A stretch of 64,000 nucleotides of DNA from Pseudomonas xionganensis (lineage in GTDB: Bacteria > Pseudomonadota > Gammaproteobacteria > Pseudomonadales > Pseudomonadaceae), in the NCBI RefSeq assembly GCF_009763245.1, contig NZ_WKJZ01000001.1, forward strand, positions 1,852,710 through 1,916,709. Direction: 5' to 3'. Each line of letters starts with the position of its first letter. Positions within the stretch are counted from its first letter, which is position 1. Below the pieces are notes generated by a model, which ran no database searches, was not told the DNA's origin, and saw nothing but the letters and a program-made list of their open reading frames with translations. Position numbers and translations under genes: made by a program. Of this stretch, positions 41,586 through 49,631 are shown piece by piece.

Positions 41586-42152
41586 TTACTCCGCTTCGAT
41601 CAGCTGGTGTTGGCGGCGGTATTCCTCATAGCTGAGGCTTTTGTCATTCATCAGCTGTTGCAGACGCTCGGCCTTGCTCAGCGTGGCGCCGGATGTCGCG
41701 ACAGGCACCTGGGCTACCGGTGCGGGCGCGCCGTTTGGAAAGAGTTTGTTGACCATCTCGGTGATCTTGTTTTCGGCATCGATAAATTTGTCCGGCCGGC
41801 CACCACCCCACTTGGCGTCGTAGTTGGCGTGCCCGACCTGTTTGCCATCCTGATACACCTTGATATCGGCATAGACCATATAGATCGCCAGATCCCAGGC
41901 CCAGTTGCCGACATAGGTGGTAGCCAGCGGGCATTGAGTGGGGTTGGCGCTGGGGCTCAGTTTGCGCACGCTGAAGCCTTTCTGCGTGAGCAGGTTGCTG
42001 TAGGTGGTGTGGAAACCTTCGCGCAGACCTTGTGCCGGGATCATGCAGATCTCATTGCTGGGCGAGGCTGCGATGCTGGCGGGCGTGACGGTTTGCTTGA
42101 TGCTGCAGCCGGTTAACAAGGCCAGTGAAAGGGATAGGGCGAGAAGACGCAT
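41586..42152 (-). CDS. Lipoprotein of the Sbal_3080 type
   Basis: 188 residues from the internal ATG at 42152, because GGAG then lies seven bases upstream; the upstream ATG at 42164 would leave it inside the gene. Type II signal with lipobox LLTGC, then FHTTYSNLLTQKGFSVRKLS, TYVGNWAWDLAIYMVYADIK and a proline/alanine linker. Matches the Sbal_3080 lipoprotein family by memory; function unknown. Its C-terminus (SLSYEEYRRQHQLIEAE) resembles the SHOCT-like short tail. It stands alone on the minus strand. Confidence 0.75.
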   Translation of the reverse strand: MRLLALSLSLALLTGCSIKQTVTPASIAASPSNEICMIPAQGLREGFHTTYSNLLTQKGFSVRKLSPSANPTQCPLATTYVGNWAWDLAIYMVYADIKVYQDGKQVGHANYDAKWGGGRPDKFIDAENKITEMVNKLFPNGAPAPVAQVPVATSGATLSKAERLQQLMNDKSLSYEEYRRQHQLIEAE

Positions 42153-42332
42153 TTTAAGCTCCATGCTGGTACGACTTGGCTCCGCGCATGCTTGGGCATG
42201 TTTGGAGAAATGCTGCGCAGGGCGGTTTCATCAGATCAGCGCACTGCGCGCGCCGAGGATAAGGCCAATGGTGGCCAGCTGCCAGTGAAACGCCAGATCG
42301 GGTGGCAAGCGTTGTGTGTGCTCCTGGTGTTC

Positions 42333-42433
42333 GGTGGACAAGCTTCGCGTTGTCCACCCTACGCCGTGGATGTGCGGGGTTACGCACTCTGTGATGGTTG
42401 GTAGGGTGGAAAACCGCGCAGCGTTTTCCACCT
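42333..42433 (+). repeat. GTAGGGTG-type palindrome pair
   Basis: CGGTGGACAAGCTTCGCGTT paired with TGTCCACCCTACG, and a second unit GTAGGGTGGAAAACCGCGC with GCGTTTTCCACC. This and adjacent non-coding sequence fill the 346-bp gap between two minus-strand genes (42153-42498); nothing else was seen there. Confidence 0.7.
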
Positions 42434-42498
42434 TGGCCTGGAGGAAACTTCGCGTTGACCACTTTGGGACCGTTGGGCAAGTTACCCCATGACCTGCT

Positions 42499-43344
42499 CT
42501 AGGCCGCCGTGCCCCTGGCCTTGACCCGCAGCACTAGGGCGATGCCGCCGAGTACGGCCAGGCTGGCCAGCAGCAGGCGCGGGGTCAGGGCTTCGCCCAG
42601 CAGCAGGCTGCCGGCCAGGGCGGCGATGATGGGCACGCTCAGTTGCACGCTGGCGGCCTGCAGGGCGCGCAGCTGGGGCAGGGCGGCGTACCAGATGGCG
42701 TAGCCGATACCCGAGGCGAGGGCACCGGAGAGCAGGGCGTAGAAGGCGCCGAGGCTGTCCCAGTTGAGCTCGCGGTGAAAGATCAAGAGCAACGGCAGCA
42801 GCGCCGGCAGGCTGCGCAGGAAGTTGCCGGCGGTGGCCGCCAGCGGGTCGCGGTTGCCCCGGCCGCGCAGCGAGTAGATCGCCCAGCAGGCCCCGGCCAG
42901 CAGCATCAGCGCCGCCGAACCGGGCGCTGGCGCACTGGCACCGGGCAGCAGCAACAGCAGCAGGCCGCCGATGGCGCTGGCCAGGCCCAGTTGCTGCAGG
43001 GCGCTCAGGCGTTCGCCGCGCCACCAGCCATAGCCGAGCATGCCGGCCTGCACCGCGCCGAACAGCAGCAGGGCTCCCGCGCCGGCATCCAGTTGCAGAT
43101 AGGCGAAGGAAAAGGCCGCGGCGTAGCCAAACAGGGCCAGGGCCGAATACCAGTCGCCGCCCACGCGTGCTCCCTGCCTGAGGCCGACCAGCAGGCTCAG
43201 CACCAGGGCACCGGACAGCAGGCGCAGGGCGGTAAAGCTGCTGGCGTCTATGGCAGTACCGGACAGGGCAGCGCGGCATAGCAGGGAATTGCCGGCGAAG
43301 GCCAGCATGGCCAGGCCGGTCAGCAGGACGACGCGCAGCATCAC
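42499..43344 (-). CDS. EamA-family (DMT) membrane transporter, second copy
   Basis: 281 residues, about ten membrane helices. EamA repeats: [20 protein letters not shown] at the N-terminus and [19 protein letters not shown] in the middle. Four-base overlap with the AgmR-like gene stop on the same strand suggests co-transcription. In P. aeruginosa the agmR/erbR region also contains such transporters. Substrate unknown. Confidence 0.85.
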   Translation of the reverse strand: MMLRVVLLTGLAMLAFAGNSLLCRAALSGTAIDASSFTALRLLSGALVLSLLVGLRQGARVGGDWYSALALFGYAAAFSFAYLQLDAGAGALLLFGAVQAGMLGYGWWRGERLSALQQLGLASAIGGLLLLLLPGASAPAPGSAALMLLAGACWAIYSLRGRGNRDPLAATAGNFLRSLPALLPLLLIFHRELNWDSLGAFYALLSGALASGIGYAIWYAALPQLRALQAASVQLSVPIIAALAGSLLLGEALTPRLLLASLAVLGGIALVLRVKARGTAA

Positions 43345-44006
43345 CGGCGCAGGTAGGCGGCGAAGTCGATATCCCCGGCCGACAGAATGGCCTGCACCCG
43401 GTTATGCACGCCCAGCTTGCGCAGGATGGCCGAGACATGGGCCTTGACCGTGGTTTCGGCGATATCCAGGCTGTAGGCGATCTGCTTGTTGGACTCGCCC
43501 TTGGTCATGCGCTCCAGCACCAGGAGCTGCTTGCGCGTCAGGGCCTGCAGCAGCTCTGGAGCGATGCTGTGGCTGTCGTGATGCTGGCGGTGGCCGCCAC
43601 TCTTCTGGGTGCGGATGATATCCGGCGGCAGGTAGACATTGCCGTCGAGGATCTGCGCGATGGCCTCGGTCATCTGCGCCCGCGGTGAGGATTTGGTGAT
43701 AAAGCCCACCGCGCCGTAGGTGATGGCCTGCAGCACCACCTGCTTGTCCTGCTCGGCGGAGACGATCACCACCGGTATGCTCGGCGCCTCGTTGCGCAGG
43801 TTCATCAGGCCGCCCAGACCATGCATGCCGGGCATGTTCAGATCGAGCAGGATCAGGTCCAGGTCGTCGTGCTCCAGGGCCAGGGCCAGGGCGCTGTCCA
43901 GGTCGGCGGTTTCCATGATCTCGCTGCCGGCAAAGCCGTCACTGATGACGTTATGGATGGCTTCGCGAAACAGTGGGTGGTCGTCGGCAATCAGAATCTT
44001 GTACAT
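43341..44006 (-). CDS. agmR: AgmR/ErbR-like response regulator (LuxR type)
   Basis: 221 residues: receiver domain ([20 protein letters not shown]; phosphorylated Asp in [13 protein letters not shown]; conserved Lys in GFITKSSP) and a GerE helix-turn-helix ([40 protein letters not shown]). AgmR (also ErbR, PedR1, ExaE-like) controls quinoprotein alcohol and glycerol metabolism genes in Pseudomonas. It is a candidate binder of the 22-bp-phased operators of this cluster. Partner kinase is uncertain: NahK-like next door or EraS-like further right. The gene is preceded by repeat copy B. Confidence 0.87.
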   Translation of the reverse strand: MYKILIADDHPLFREAIHNVISDGFAGSEIMETADLDSALALALEHDDLDLILLDLNMPGMHGLGGLMNLRNEAPSIPVVIVSAEQDKQVVLQAITYGAVGFITKSSPRAQMTEAIAQILDGNVYLPPDIIRTQKSGGHRQHHDSHSIAPELLQALTRKQLLVLERMTKGESNKQIAYSLDIAETTVKAHVSAILRKLGVHNRVQAILSAGDIDFAAYLRR

Positions 44007-44035
44007 GGCCTTTCACCTCGTTTTTGTGATTATCA

Positions 44036-44171
44036 GGCTGTTGAAAAACTACCTGCGTGGGCAATCCTGCGTTAAAAACGGCCTCAAAATGCTCATGTAC
44101 AACTCGTACACTCCGCTTTTTTGGCCGTTTTTGCCTTGTCTTGCCTGCCTCGCCTACGTTTTTCAACGGCC
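44036..44171 (+). repeat. Large imperfect palindromic element, copy B
   Basis: 136 bp; GGCTGTTGAAAAAC and GTTTTTCAACGGCC arms, tip with GTACAACTCGTAC. Same outer arms as copy A but without its insert. It ends two bases after the stop of the CXXCW gene and lies just upstream of the agmR-like gene; both are on the minus strand. Confidence 0.85.
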
Positions 44172-44173
44172 TG

Positions 44174-44761
44174 CTATGGTGCGGCGGTGGGGGTGGCGAA
44201 AGTGGCGGCGGCGTCCGGCAGGGGAACGGGTTGGGCCGGTACCAGGGGCAGGCCGGCCTGCTGCCAGCCGTCGATGCCCTCACGGTACCAGTACAGCCGC
44301 CGGTAGCCCAGGGCCAGGGCGCGGCGGGTGGCGTTCCAGCCCAGCCAGCAGTCGGCGCGGCAGTAGAACACCAGCGGCCAGTCCGGGTCGCCGCGGCTGA
44401 TGCGCAGCAACTGTTGCTCGAAGTAGCGCTGCCAGCGTGGCTCCAGTTCACCGTCGCCCACATTGGCCAGCCACAGGCTGCCGGGCAGATTGGCGTGGGG
44501 CTCGTCTTCGATAAATTGGCCATGGCGCCAGGGCCGGCGGTAGACATCGATCAGGCGGGTATGCGGCTGCTCGGCCAGCAGGCGCTGCAGGGCGGCGGTG
44601 TCGAGGCTGCGCGCACCGGCAAGCTCGGCCGGGGTGGGGCTGCGGTAATGCGCCTGGCGGTAGCCTTCGGCGCTGTACAGGGCCACTTCGCTCAGCGCTG
44701 CGCTTGCCAGCAGGCTGGAGCCTAGGAGCAGCCCTGCCTGTAGAGCTCGGCAGGGTTTCAT
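44174..44761 (-). CDS. PQQ-dependent catabolism-associated CXXCW motif protein (rhodanese-like)
   Basis: 195 residues with a Sec signal (about 1-23, SSLLASAALS), then a rhodanese-like domain whose motif is CRADCWLGW (C-x3-C-W variant of the TIGR03865 family, members of which are found only with PQQ-dependent alcohol genes). The single active-type Cys precedes a nearby second Cys. Periplasmic. Possible roles: thiol relay or protection of the CC-disulfide of the dehydrogenases. Own operator site upstream. Confidence 0.87.
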   Translation of the reverse strand: MKPCRALQAGLLLGSSLLASAALSEVALYSAEGYRQAHYRSPTPAELAGARSLDTAALQRLLAEQPHTRLIDVYRRPWRHGQFIEDEPHANLPGSLWLANVGDGELEPRWQRYFEQQLLRISRGDPDWPLVFYCRADCWLGWNATRRALALGYRRLYWYREGIDGWQQAGLPLVPAQPVPLPDAAATFATPTAAP

Positions 44762-44790
44762 GGGCGTAGGTCTCGGTTCTTTTTATGCAG

Positions 44791-44859
44791 CTATTAGAGA
44801 CCCGGGTCGCGGCCTTGGAAATTCTACGATGGAGAGCAAAGGCAGTACCAAAGTAGTAA
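44791..44859 (-). promoter_or_regulatory. Operator and -10 before the CXXCW gene
   Basis: An operator at 44842-44859 (plus-strand GCAGTACCAAAGTAGTAA) and, read on the minus strand, TAATAG (44796-44791), 63 nt on. The proximal copy is poor here. Other units have 62. Confidence 0.55.
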
Positions 44860-44907
44860 TTACGCCTTTGATGTTTGCGGGTTACTGGCAGTGGCGAATG
44901 AGAGGGG

Positions 44908-44959
44908 CGGTGCGCATGGCGCACCCTACGGACGATTGGCGTAGGGTGCGCGGTGCGCA
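44908..44959 (+). repeat. GTGCGC-type palindrome pair
   Basis: GGTGCGCATGGCGCACCCTA and inverted GTAGGGTGCGCGGTGCGCAT with a short gap, between the CXXCW promoter and the ABC permease 3' end. Confidence 0.7.
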
Positions 44960-44977
44960 TCGGGGCTTTCCCCTGGC

Positions 44978-45769
44978 TTACCCGGCCTTGCGCAGCGCCG
45001 CATGCTGGGGGTTGAAGGTCAGCACCGCGAGCAGGGCGAACAGCGCGGTCAGGCCCAGGCACACCAGCAGGGCGGACAGGTTCAGGCGCTGGTAGAGGGC
45101 AAAGCGCACCAGCTCCACGGCATGGCTGAAGGGGTTGAGGGCGCACAGCCAGTACAGCCATTCGCTGGCCTCGCGCATCTTCCACAAGGGATAAAGCGCC
45201 GAGGACAGGAAGAACAGCGGGAAGATGACGAAATTCATCACCCCGGCGAAGTTTTCCAGCTGGCGGATGCCGTTGGAGAGCAGCAGGCCCAGGGCGCAGA
45301 GCAGCAGGGCCACCAGCAGCAGCGCCGGCAGGGCGCTGAGCAAGCCCCAGGGCGGCGGCTGTACGCCATAGACCCAGGCGATGGCGAGAAAGGCATAGAC
45401 CTGCAGCAGCGAGATCAGCGCCGTGGCCAGCAGCTTGCTGGCCAGCAGAAAGGCCCGTGGCAGCGGGCTGGTGAGCAGCACGCGCATGCTGCCCATCTCG
45501 CGGTCGTAGACCATGGCCAGGGAACCCTGCATGCCGTTGAACAGCAGGATCATGCAGGCCAGGCCCGGCACGATATAGGTCTCGTAGGTGATATAGGTGT
45601 CGTAGGGGGCGATGATGGCGATGCCCAATGCGGCGCGAAAACCGGCGGCGAATACCAGCAGCCACAGCAGCGGGCGCACCAGGGCGCTGAGAAAACGCGA
45701 ACGCTGCAGGACAAAGCGCAGCCACTCGCGCAGCACGATACCGCGCAGGCATTCCCAGTAGACGATCAT
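44978..45769 (-). CDS. ABC-2-type exporter permease of the alcohol cluster (PedC-like)
   Basis: 263 residues from the internal ATG at 45769, matching homologues; the upstream in-frame part crosses a palindrome. Six membrane helices (LLWLLVFAAGFRAALGIAII; LPALLLVALLLCALGLLLSN), with EMGSMRVLLTSPLPRAFLLA as the coupling segment. TIGR03861-type permease found in PQQ-dependent alcohol oxidation clusters. Forms an exporter with the ATPase coded upstream. Substrate unknown; export of toxic aldehyde-derived or signalling compounds has been suggested for the family. Confidence 0.83.
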   Translation of the reverse strand: MIVYWECLRGIVLREWLRFVLQRSRFLSALVRPLLWLLVFAAGFRAALGIAIIAPYDTYITYETYIVPGLACMILLFNGMQGSLAMVYDREMGSMRVLLTSPLPRAFLLASKLLATALISLLQVYAFLAIAWVYGVQPPPWGLLSALPALLLVALLLCALGLLLSNGIRQLENFAGVMNFVIFPLFFLSSALYPLWKMREASEWLYWLCALNPFSHAVELVRFALYQRLNLSALLVCLGLTALFALLAVLTFNPQHAALRKAG

Positions 45770-45784
45770 GGGCGAGACTCCCGC

Positions 45785-45850
45785 GTAGGGTGCGCCGTGC
45801 GCACCGGTTTTTTGGGGGCACAGGCATCGGTGCGCACGGCGCACCCTACG
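45785..45850 (+). repeat. GTGCGC-type palindrome pair providing an ABC gene stop codon
   Basis: GTAGGGTGCGCCGTGCGCAC and its inverted copy GTGCGCACGGCGCACCCTAC enclose 26 bp. The stop codon of the ATPase gene (45846-45848, minus strand) lies within the second unit. It separates ATPase and permease genes. Confidence 0.75.
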
Positions 45851-46568
45851 GCTGGCATGGGGCCGCCGCGGTCAGGCGCTCGAAGCTGGCGCCCAGGTCA
45901 TCGCCAAACTGATCGGCGCGGCCCTCGGCCACCAGGCGGCCCTGCCTGAGCATCAGCAACTGGTCGCCGGCCTGCACTTCATCGAGCAGGTGGGTGGTCC
46001 ACAGCACCGTGAGCTGATGCTCCTGGCACAGGTGGCGGACATGCCGGCCCAGGGCCAGGCGGCTGGCCGGGTCGAGGCCGGCGCTGGCTTCATCGAGCAG
46101 CAACAGACGTGGGCGATGCAGCAGGGCACGGGCGATTTCCACCCGGCGGCGGTGGCCGCCATTGAGTTCGCGCACCTTGTCGTGGCGGCGCTCGCCAAGC
46201 TGCTGGCGGGCCAGTTCCAGCTCGATGCGTGCTTGCGCCTCGCGCCTTGGCAGGCCGTGCAGGGCGGCGTGGTAGGCCAGGTTCTGCTGCACCGACAGGT
46301 CCAAGTCCAGGGTGCTTTGCTGGAACACCACCCCGAGCTGGCGCAGGGCCTGGCGCGGCGCGCGGCGCAGGCTGTGGCCGAAGATGCGGATATCGCCGGC
46401 CTGCAGATCATAGAGACGGGTAAGCAGGGCGATCAGGGTAGATTTGCCGGCGCCGTTGGGGCCCAGCAGGGCGGCAAAGCGCCCCGGCCTCAGGCTGAAC
46501 GCCAGCTCATCGAGGGCCTGGCGTGGGCCATAGGCAAAGGCCAGTTCGCTCACCTCCAGGGCGTTCAT
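45846..46568 (-). CDS. ABC exporter ATPase of the alcohol cluster (PedB-like)
   Basis: 240 residues: Walker A GPNGAGKST (about residues 36-44), Q loop VFQQST, signature LNGGHRRRVEIARAL in place of LSGGQ, Walker B LLLLDEAS, H loop TTHLLDEV. TIGR03864-type. The changed signature (N for S, H for Q) is seen in a few such subfamilies. Its stop lies in a repeat. Works with the permease at 44978; follows the beta-propeller gene with a four-base overlap. Confidence 0.87.
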   Translation of the reverse strand: MNALEVSELAFAYGPRQALDELAFSLRPGRFAALLGPNGAGKSTLIALLTRLYDLQAGDIRIFGHSLRRAPRQALRQLGVVFQQSTLDLDLSVQQNLAYHAALHGLPRREAQARIELELARQQLGERRHDKVRELNGGHRRRVEIARALLHRPRLLLLDEASAGLDPASRLALGRHVRHLCQEHQLTVLWTTHLLDEVQAGDQLLMLRQGRLVAEGRADQFGDDLGASFERLTAAAPCQP

Positions 46569-47530
46569 GGGGTGACCACCACGCCCCAGGGGTAGCGGCC
46601 GACCTTGATCGATTTGCTCACCTTGAGGCTGGCCACGTCGATCACCGAGACATCGCCGCTGACCCCGTTGGTGGTCAGCAGGCGTTTCTGGTCCGGGGTA
46701 AAGGCCATATGCCAGACGCGCCGGCCCACCAGCAGGTAGTCGAGTACCTCGTAGGTCTTGGCGTCGACCACCGCCACATGGTTGGCCGGGCCCAGGGCGA
46801 CAAAGGCGTACTTGCCGTCATCGGTCAGCTTGACCCCCACCGGCTGAACCTTGTCCGGGTGTACGCCCTTGATCTCGAAGCGCAGCACCTTGAGGATCTC
46901 CCGCGCCTCGACGTCCATCACCGTGACCGTGCCGCCGATCTCGGCCGAGGCCCACAGGCGCTGGCCGTCCTTGTCGAACTCGACATGGCGCGGGCGCTGG
47001 TCGACCAGGGTGTTGTCCACCAGCTGCTGGGTGCTGGTGTCGATCCAGTGCAGCATGTTGGTGGTTTCGCTGGTATTGACCGCCCACTTGCCATCGGGGC
47101 TGACCGCCATGCCTTCGGGCTCCACGCCGACATCGATCTGCGCCAGCACCTCGTCGGTCTGGGTGTCGACCACGGTGACCAGGGCATCGTCTTCGTTGGA
47201 GATATACAGCCAGCGGTCATTGGGGTGCAGGGCAAACTGCTCGGGGTCGGCGCCGGAGGGCAGCTCCTTGATGATCTGGCGGGTGGCCAGGTCCATCACC
47301 TGAACCCGATCGGAGTCACTGGCGCAGATGTACAGCAGCCTGTTGTCGTTGGACAGCAGCAGGCCCCGGGGGCGCATGCCGACGGCCAGGGTATCGGTGA
47401 CCTGCAGCGTATCCAGATCGATCACGCTGATGCTGTCGTCCTTTTCGTTGGATACATAGGCGGTAGCGGCCAGGGCCGTGTGGCAGGCCAGGCCCAGGGT
47501 GATGGCGCAGGCGAGGTGGCTAAGGCGCAT
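46565..47530 (-). CDS. Periplasmic YVTN-type beta-propeller of the alcohol cluster
   Basis: 321 residues from ATG 47530 (AAGAGGAT upstream). Sec signal MRLSHLACAITLGLACHTAL. About seven blades with YVTN-like units: AYVSNEKDDSISVIDLDTLQ; LYICASDSDRVQVMDLATRQ; YISNEDDALVTVVDTQTDEV. TIGR03866-type, always found with these ABC genes and PQQ dehydrogenases. It may bind the exporter or dehydrogenase from the periplasm. Overlaps the ATPase gene by four bases. Confidence 0.87.
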   Translation of the reverse strand: MRLSHLACAITLGLACHTALAATAYVSNEKDDSISVIDLDTLQVTDTLAVGMRPRGLLLSNDNRLLYICASDSDRVQVMDLATRQIIKELPSGADPEQFALHPNDRWLYISNEDDALVTVVDTQTDEVLAQIDVGVEPEGMAVSPDGKWAVNTSETTNMLHWIDTSTQQLVDNTLVDQRPRHVEFDKDGQRLWASAEIGGTVTVMDVEAREILKVLRFEIKGVHPDKVQPVGVKLTDDGKYAFVALGPANHVAVVDAKTYEVLDYLLVGRRVWHMAFTPDQKRLLTTNGVSGDVSVIDVASLKVSKSIKVGRYPWGVVVTP

Positions 47531-47561
47531 GGGGTCGATCCTCTTGTTGTTATCGGTGGGT

Positions 47562-47653
47562 GGTGGATGGCTGCGGCCATCCACCCTACGGGCTCGGTTT
47601 TGCCGGTGCGCACGGCGCACCCTACGGGCGGGGTAGGGTGCGCCGTGCGCACC
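47562..47653 (+). repeat. Mixed GTAGGGTG/GTGCGC palindromes
   Basis: TGGATGGCTGCGGCCATCCA and GGTGCGCACGGCGCACCCTA, then GTAGGGTGCGCCGTGCGCAC. Three units in one gap between the beta-propeller and binding-protein genes; it ends at the stop codon of the binding-protein gene. Confidence 0.7.
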
Positions 47654-47654
47654 A

Positions 47655-48848
47655 TCAATTGCTGCTGCCAGCCAGGTCGCAGCTCACCTCGGGGCGGTCG
47701 TAACCCAGGCTGTCCATCTCGTTGTGTGGATGGAGGAAGCCGTCCTGGGGCGAGGTGCTGACCAGGGCGCGCGGATGCACCAGGGGAATGGGCTGACGCA
47801 GCTGGCCGTTCCAGGTGCGAAAGCTCAGCTTGCGGCCCTTGAAGCCATCCAGCGGCAGTTGTTCGTTTAACAGCAGGTGGCGCGTGGTCATGGGGTCGCT
47901 GGCGCGCTGCTTGGTGACCGCCGTGGCCAGGCTGCGCACGGCCATCCAGGCGGCGAAGTCGCGGTCGTTCATCCAGCGCCCGGCATGGGCCTCGAAGCGC
48001 TTCTGCAGCTGCGCGGCGCCGAAGGTTTCTACCGTCTTGTGCCAGGCCGTCGGGGTCAGGCCCTGGGTGCCGGCCACCGGGCGCGGATACCAGGTGTTGT
48101 AGGGCAGGTATTCACCAAAGTCGCCACGCTCGTCGGCCACCAGCACCACGTCGTACTCGCTGGTCTGGGTAAACAGCGGCATCTCCGCCTGGGCGCTGCG
48201 GCGCTGGTCGTTGTCGAAGCTCCAGGGCTTCTCGGCGACGATCCGGTGGCCGAAGCGCTTGGCCGCCCGGCGCAGCGCCGAGGCGTAGGCCTGATCGTCC
48301 TCGGTGGGGCCGGTGATCAGCAGCCAGCGCGTCCATTTGCGCAGGGTCAGAAACTGCGCCAGGGCGTCGGCCAGCATGGCGCGGCTGGGCAGGGTGTGCA
48401 GCACGTTGGGCAGGCACTGCTGGCTGCGCAGGGCGTCATCGGCACTGCCGGCATTGAGCAGCAGGCTGTCTTTCAGCTGCTCGCTGAGCTGACGCAGGGT
48501 CGCGGCGGGGGCATTGACCACAAACAGGCGCACACCCTGCTGGTGCAGGTCGGTCGCCGCCTGCAGCAGGGCGTTGCTGTCGTGTTGCTGGCTGACTTCC
48601 AGGCTGTAGTTGTGCTTGAGAAAACGCCCGGTGCTGTTGCTGTCGGCAATCGCCAGTTCGGCGCCGCGCAGGCCGGCGTCCGTGGGCTCGGGGATGACAT
48701 TGGACAGCAGCGGCCCGGTCGCGGGGATATAGGCCAGGTAGCCGATGCGCACCTGCAGTTCGGCGGCAGGCGCCGCGGCCAGGCAGGCGGCAGAGGCGCC
48801 CAGGCAGATCAGCAGGCAGGGCAGCAGAAGGCGACGGATCGGGCGCAT
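47655..48848 (-). CDS. Periplasmic binding protein of the PQQ-ABC family
   Basis: 397 residues from ATG 48848 (ACAGGAG upstream). Sec signal to about residue 27 (CLAAAPA). Type I periplasmic binding fold (branched-chain amino acid family): VRIGYLAYIPATGPLLSNVI; GLRGAELAIADSN; PLFTQTSEYDVVLVADERGD. TIGR03863-type. It heads the operon binding protein - propeller - ATPase - permease. The second related protein at 58465 suggests two ligands. Ligand unknown, perhaps alcohol or PQQ-related. Confidence 0.83.
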   Translation of the reverse strand: MRPIRRLLLPCLLICLGASAACLAAAPAAELQVRIGYLAYIPATGPLLSNVIPEPTDAGLRGAELAIADSNSTGRFLKHNYSLEVSQQHDSNALLQAATDLHQQGVRLFVVNAPAATLRQLSEQLKDSLLLNAGSADDALRSQQCLPNVLHTLPSRAMLADALAQFLTLRKWTRWLLITGPTEDDQAYASALRRAAKRFGHRIVAEKPWSFDNDQRRSAQAEMPLFTQTSEYDVVLVADERGDFGEYLPYNTWYPRPVAGTQGLTPTAWHKTVETFGAAQLQKRFEAHAGRWMNDRDFAAWMAVRSLATAVTKQRASDPMTTRHLLLNEQLPLDGFKGRKLSFRTWNGQLRQPIPLVHPRALVSTSPQDGFLHPHNEMDSLGYDRPEVSCDLAGSSN

Positions 48849-48876
48849 GGGCAGCAACTCCTGTACGGGTGCTGCC

Positions 48877-48944
48877 AGCATAGGAAGGGGGCATGGCCGG
48901 GAAAATATGCCCTTGGTCGCGGTCGGTCAGTACCAAGGTCGTAG
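48877..48944 (-). promoter_or_regulatory. Paired operator and -10 before the binding-protein operon
   Basis: Distal site 48927-48944 (plus TCAGTACCAAGGTCGTAG), proximal 48905-48922 (minus strand CCGCGACCAAGGGCATAT), 22 bp apart, and TATGCT at 48882-48877, 62 nt on, read on the minus strand. Confidence 0.7.
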
Positions 48945-48972
48945 TTTTGCCTTGGTAATGCGGCGGTGCAGG

Positions 48973-49036
48973 CTCGCGGCTAAAGCCGCTCCTGCATGGG
49001 CTCCACGTTTGGCGCAGGAGCGGCTTTAGCCGCGAA
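48973..49036 (+). repeat. REP pair between divergent operons
   Basis: Inverted pair of the GCGGCTTTAGCCGC family with a 20-bp gap. It lies between the two divergent promoters of the binding-protein operon and the cupredoxin-like operon. Confidence 0.8.
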
Positions 49037-49091
49037 AGGGCCGTAAACCCGGCAGGGCGTTGGCCTGTATTGGCAAGCTCGGTCTGCCGGG

Positions 49092-49159
49092 TGGGGCCCA
49101 AAGTAGCAGCTCGGCACCACCAAGGTAGTAGCGGGTTGGGCAGGCTGGGGCTCTAGGAT
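49092..49159 (+). promoter_or_regulatory. Paired operator and -10 before the cupredoxin-like operon
   Basis: Distal TGGGGCCCAAAGTAGCAG at 49092-49109, proximal GCACCACCAAGGTAGTAG at 49114-49131 (best-preserved copy), and TAGGAT at 49154, 62 nt after the distal start. The unit may thus control its own regulator genes. Confidence 0.7.
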
Positions 49160-49193
49160 GGCAGTCGTGCCAGAACAACAAGAGGACATCCCC

Positions 49194-49631
49194 ATGCACA
49201 CCTTCAAACACCTGGGCCTTGGCCTGATTCTGCTCGGCAGCCTGGCTGGCTTCGACAACCTGCACGCCGCCGGTGACATGACCCGCCGCCCAGTGGCCCT
49301 GCCGGATCTGCTACTGGGCAGCGACGACAGCGACTACGCCATGTCGCAGCGCGAGTACCAACTGGAAACCGGCCAGGCCTATCAGCTCAAGATCATCGCC
49401 AGCGGGCAGAAGGAGTACGCCTTCCAGGCCCCGGAATTCGCCACCGCCATCTACCTGCGCAAGGTCGAGGCCGGCGGCGTGGAGATCAAGGCGGTGACCC
49501 TGACCGAGCTGGAGTTCGAGGATGCCGGCGAGGCCGAGATCTTCTTCCTCCCGGTCAAACCGGGCAAGTACCGCTTCTATGCCAAGGGCCTGGAGAACAA
49601 GGGCATGCTCGGCCACTTTGTGGTCAAGTAA
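49194..49631 (+). CDS. Secreted cupredoxin-like protein without copper ligands
   Basis: 145 residues from ATG 49194 (AAGAGGAC upstream). Sec signal (about 1-26, HAA). The C-terminal half ends PVKPGKYRFYAKGLENKGML then GHFVVK, a cupredoxin-like final strand where the usual Cys and His ligands are missing; the mature protein has no Cys. Co-transcribed with the kinase gene, whose ATG immediately follows the stop. It probably acts as a periplasmic partner or sensor piece for EraS-like kinase. Homologues sit near exaA in other pseudomonads. Function not known. Confidence 0.7.
   Translation: MHTFKHLGLGLILLGSLAGFDNLHAAGDMTRRPVALPDLLLGSDDSDYAMSQREYQLETGQAYQLKIIASGQKEYAFQAPEFATAIYLRKVEAGGVEIKAVTLTELEFEDAGEAEIFFLPVKPGKYRFYAKGLENKGMLGHFVVK

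Noticed and set aside
43341..44006. Shared operator before the AgmR-like gene
   Set aside because: Upstream is repeat copy B; no CCAAGG pair with 22-bp phase was seen, so it is not counted among the nine units.
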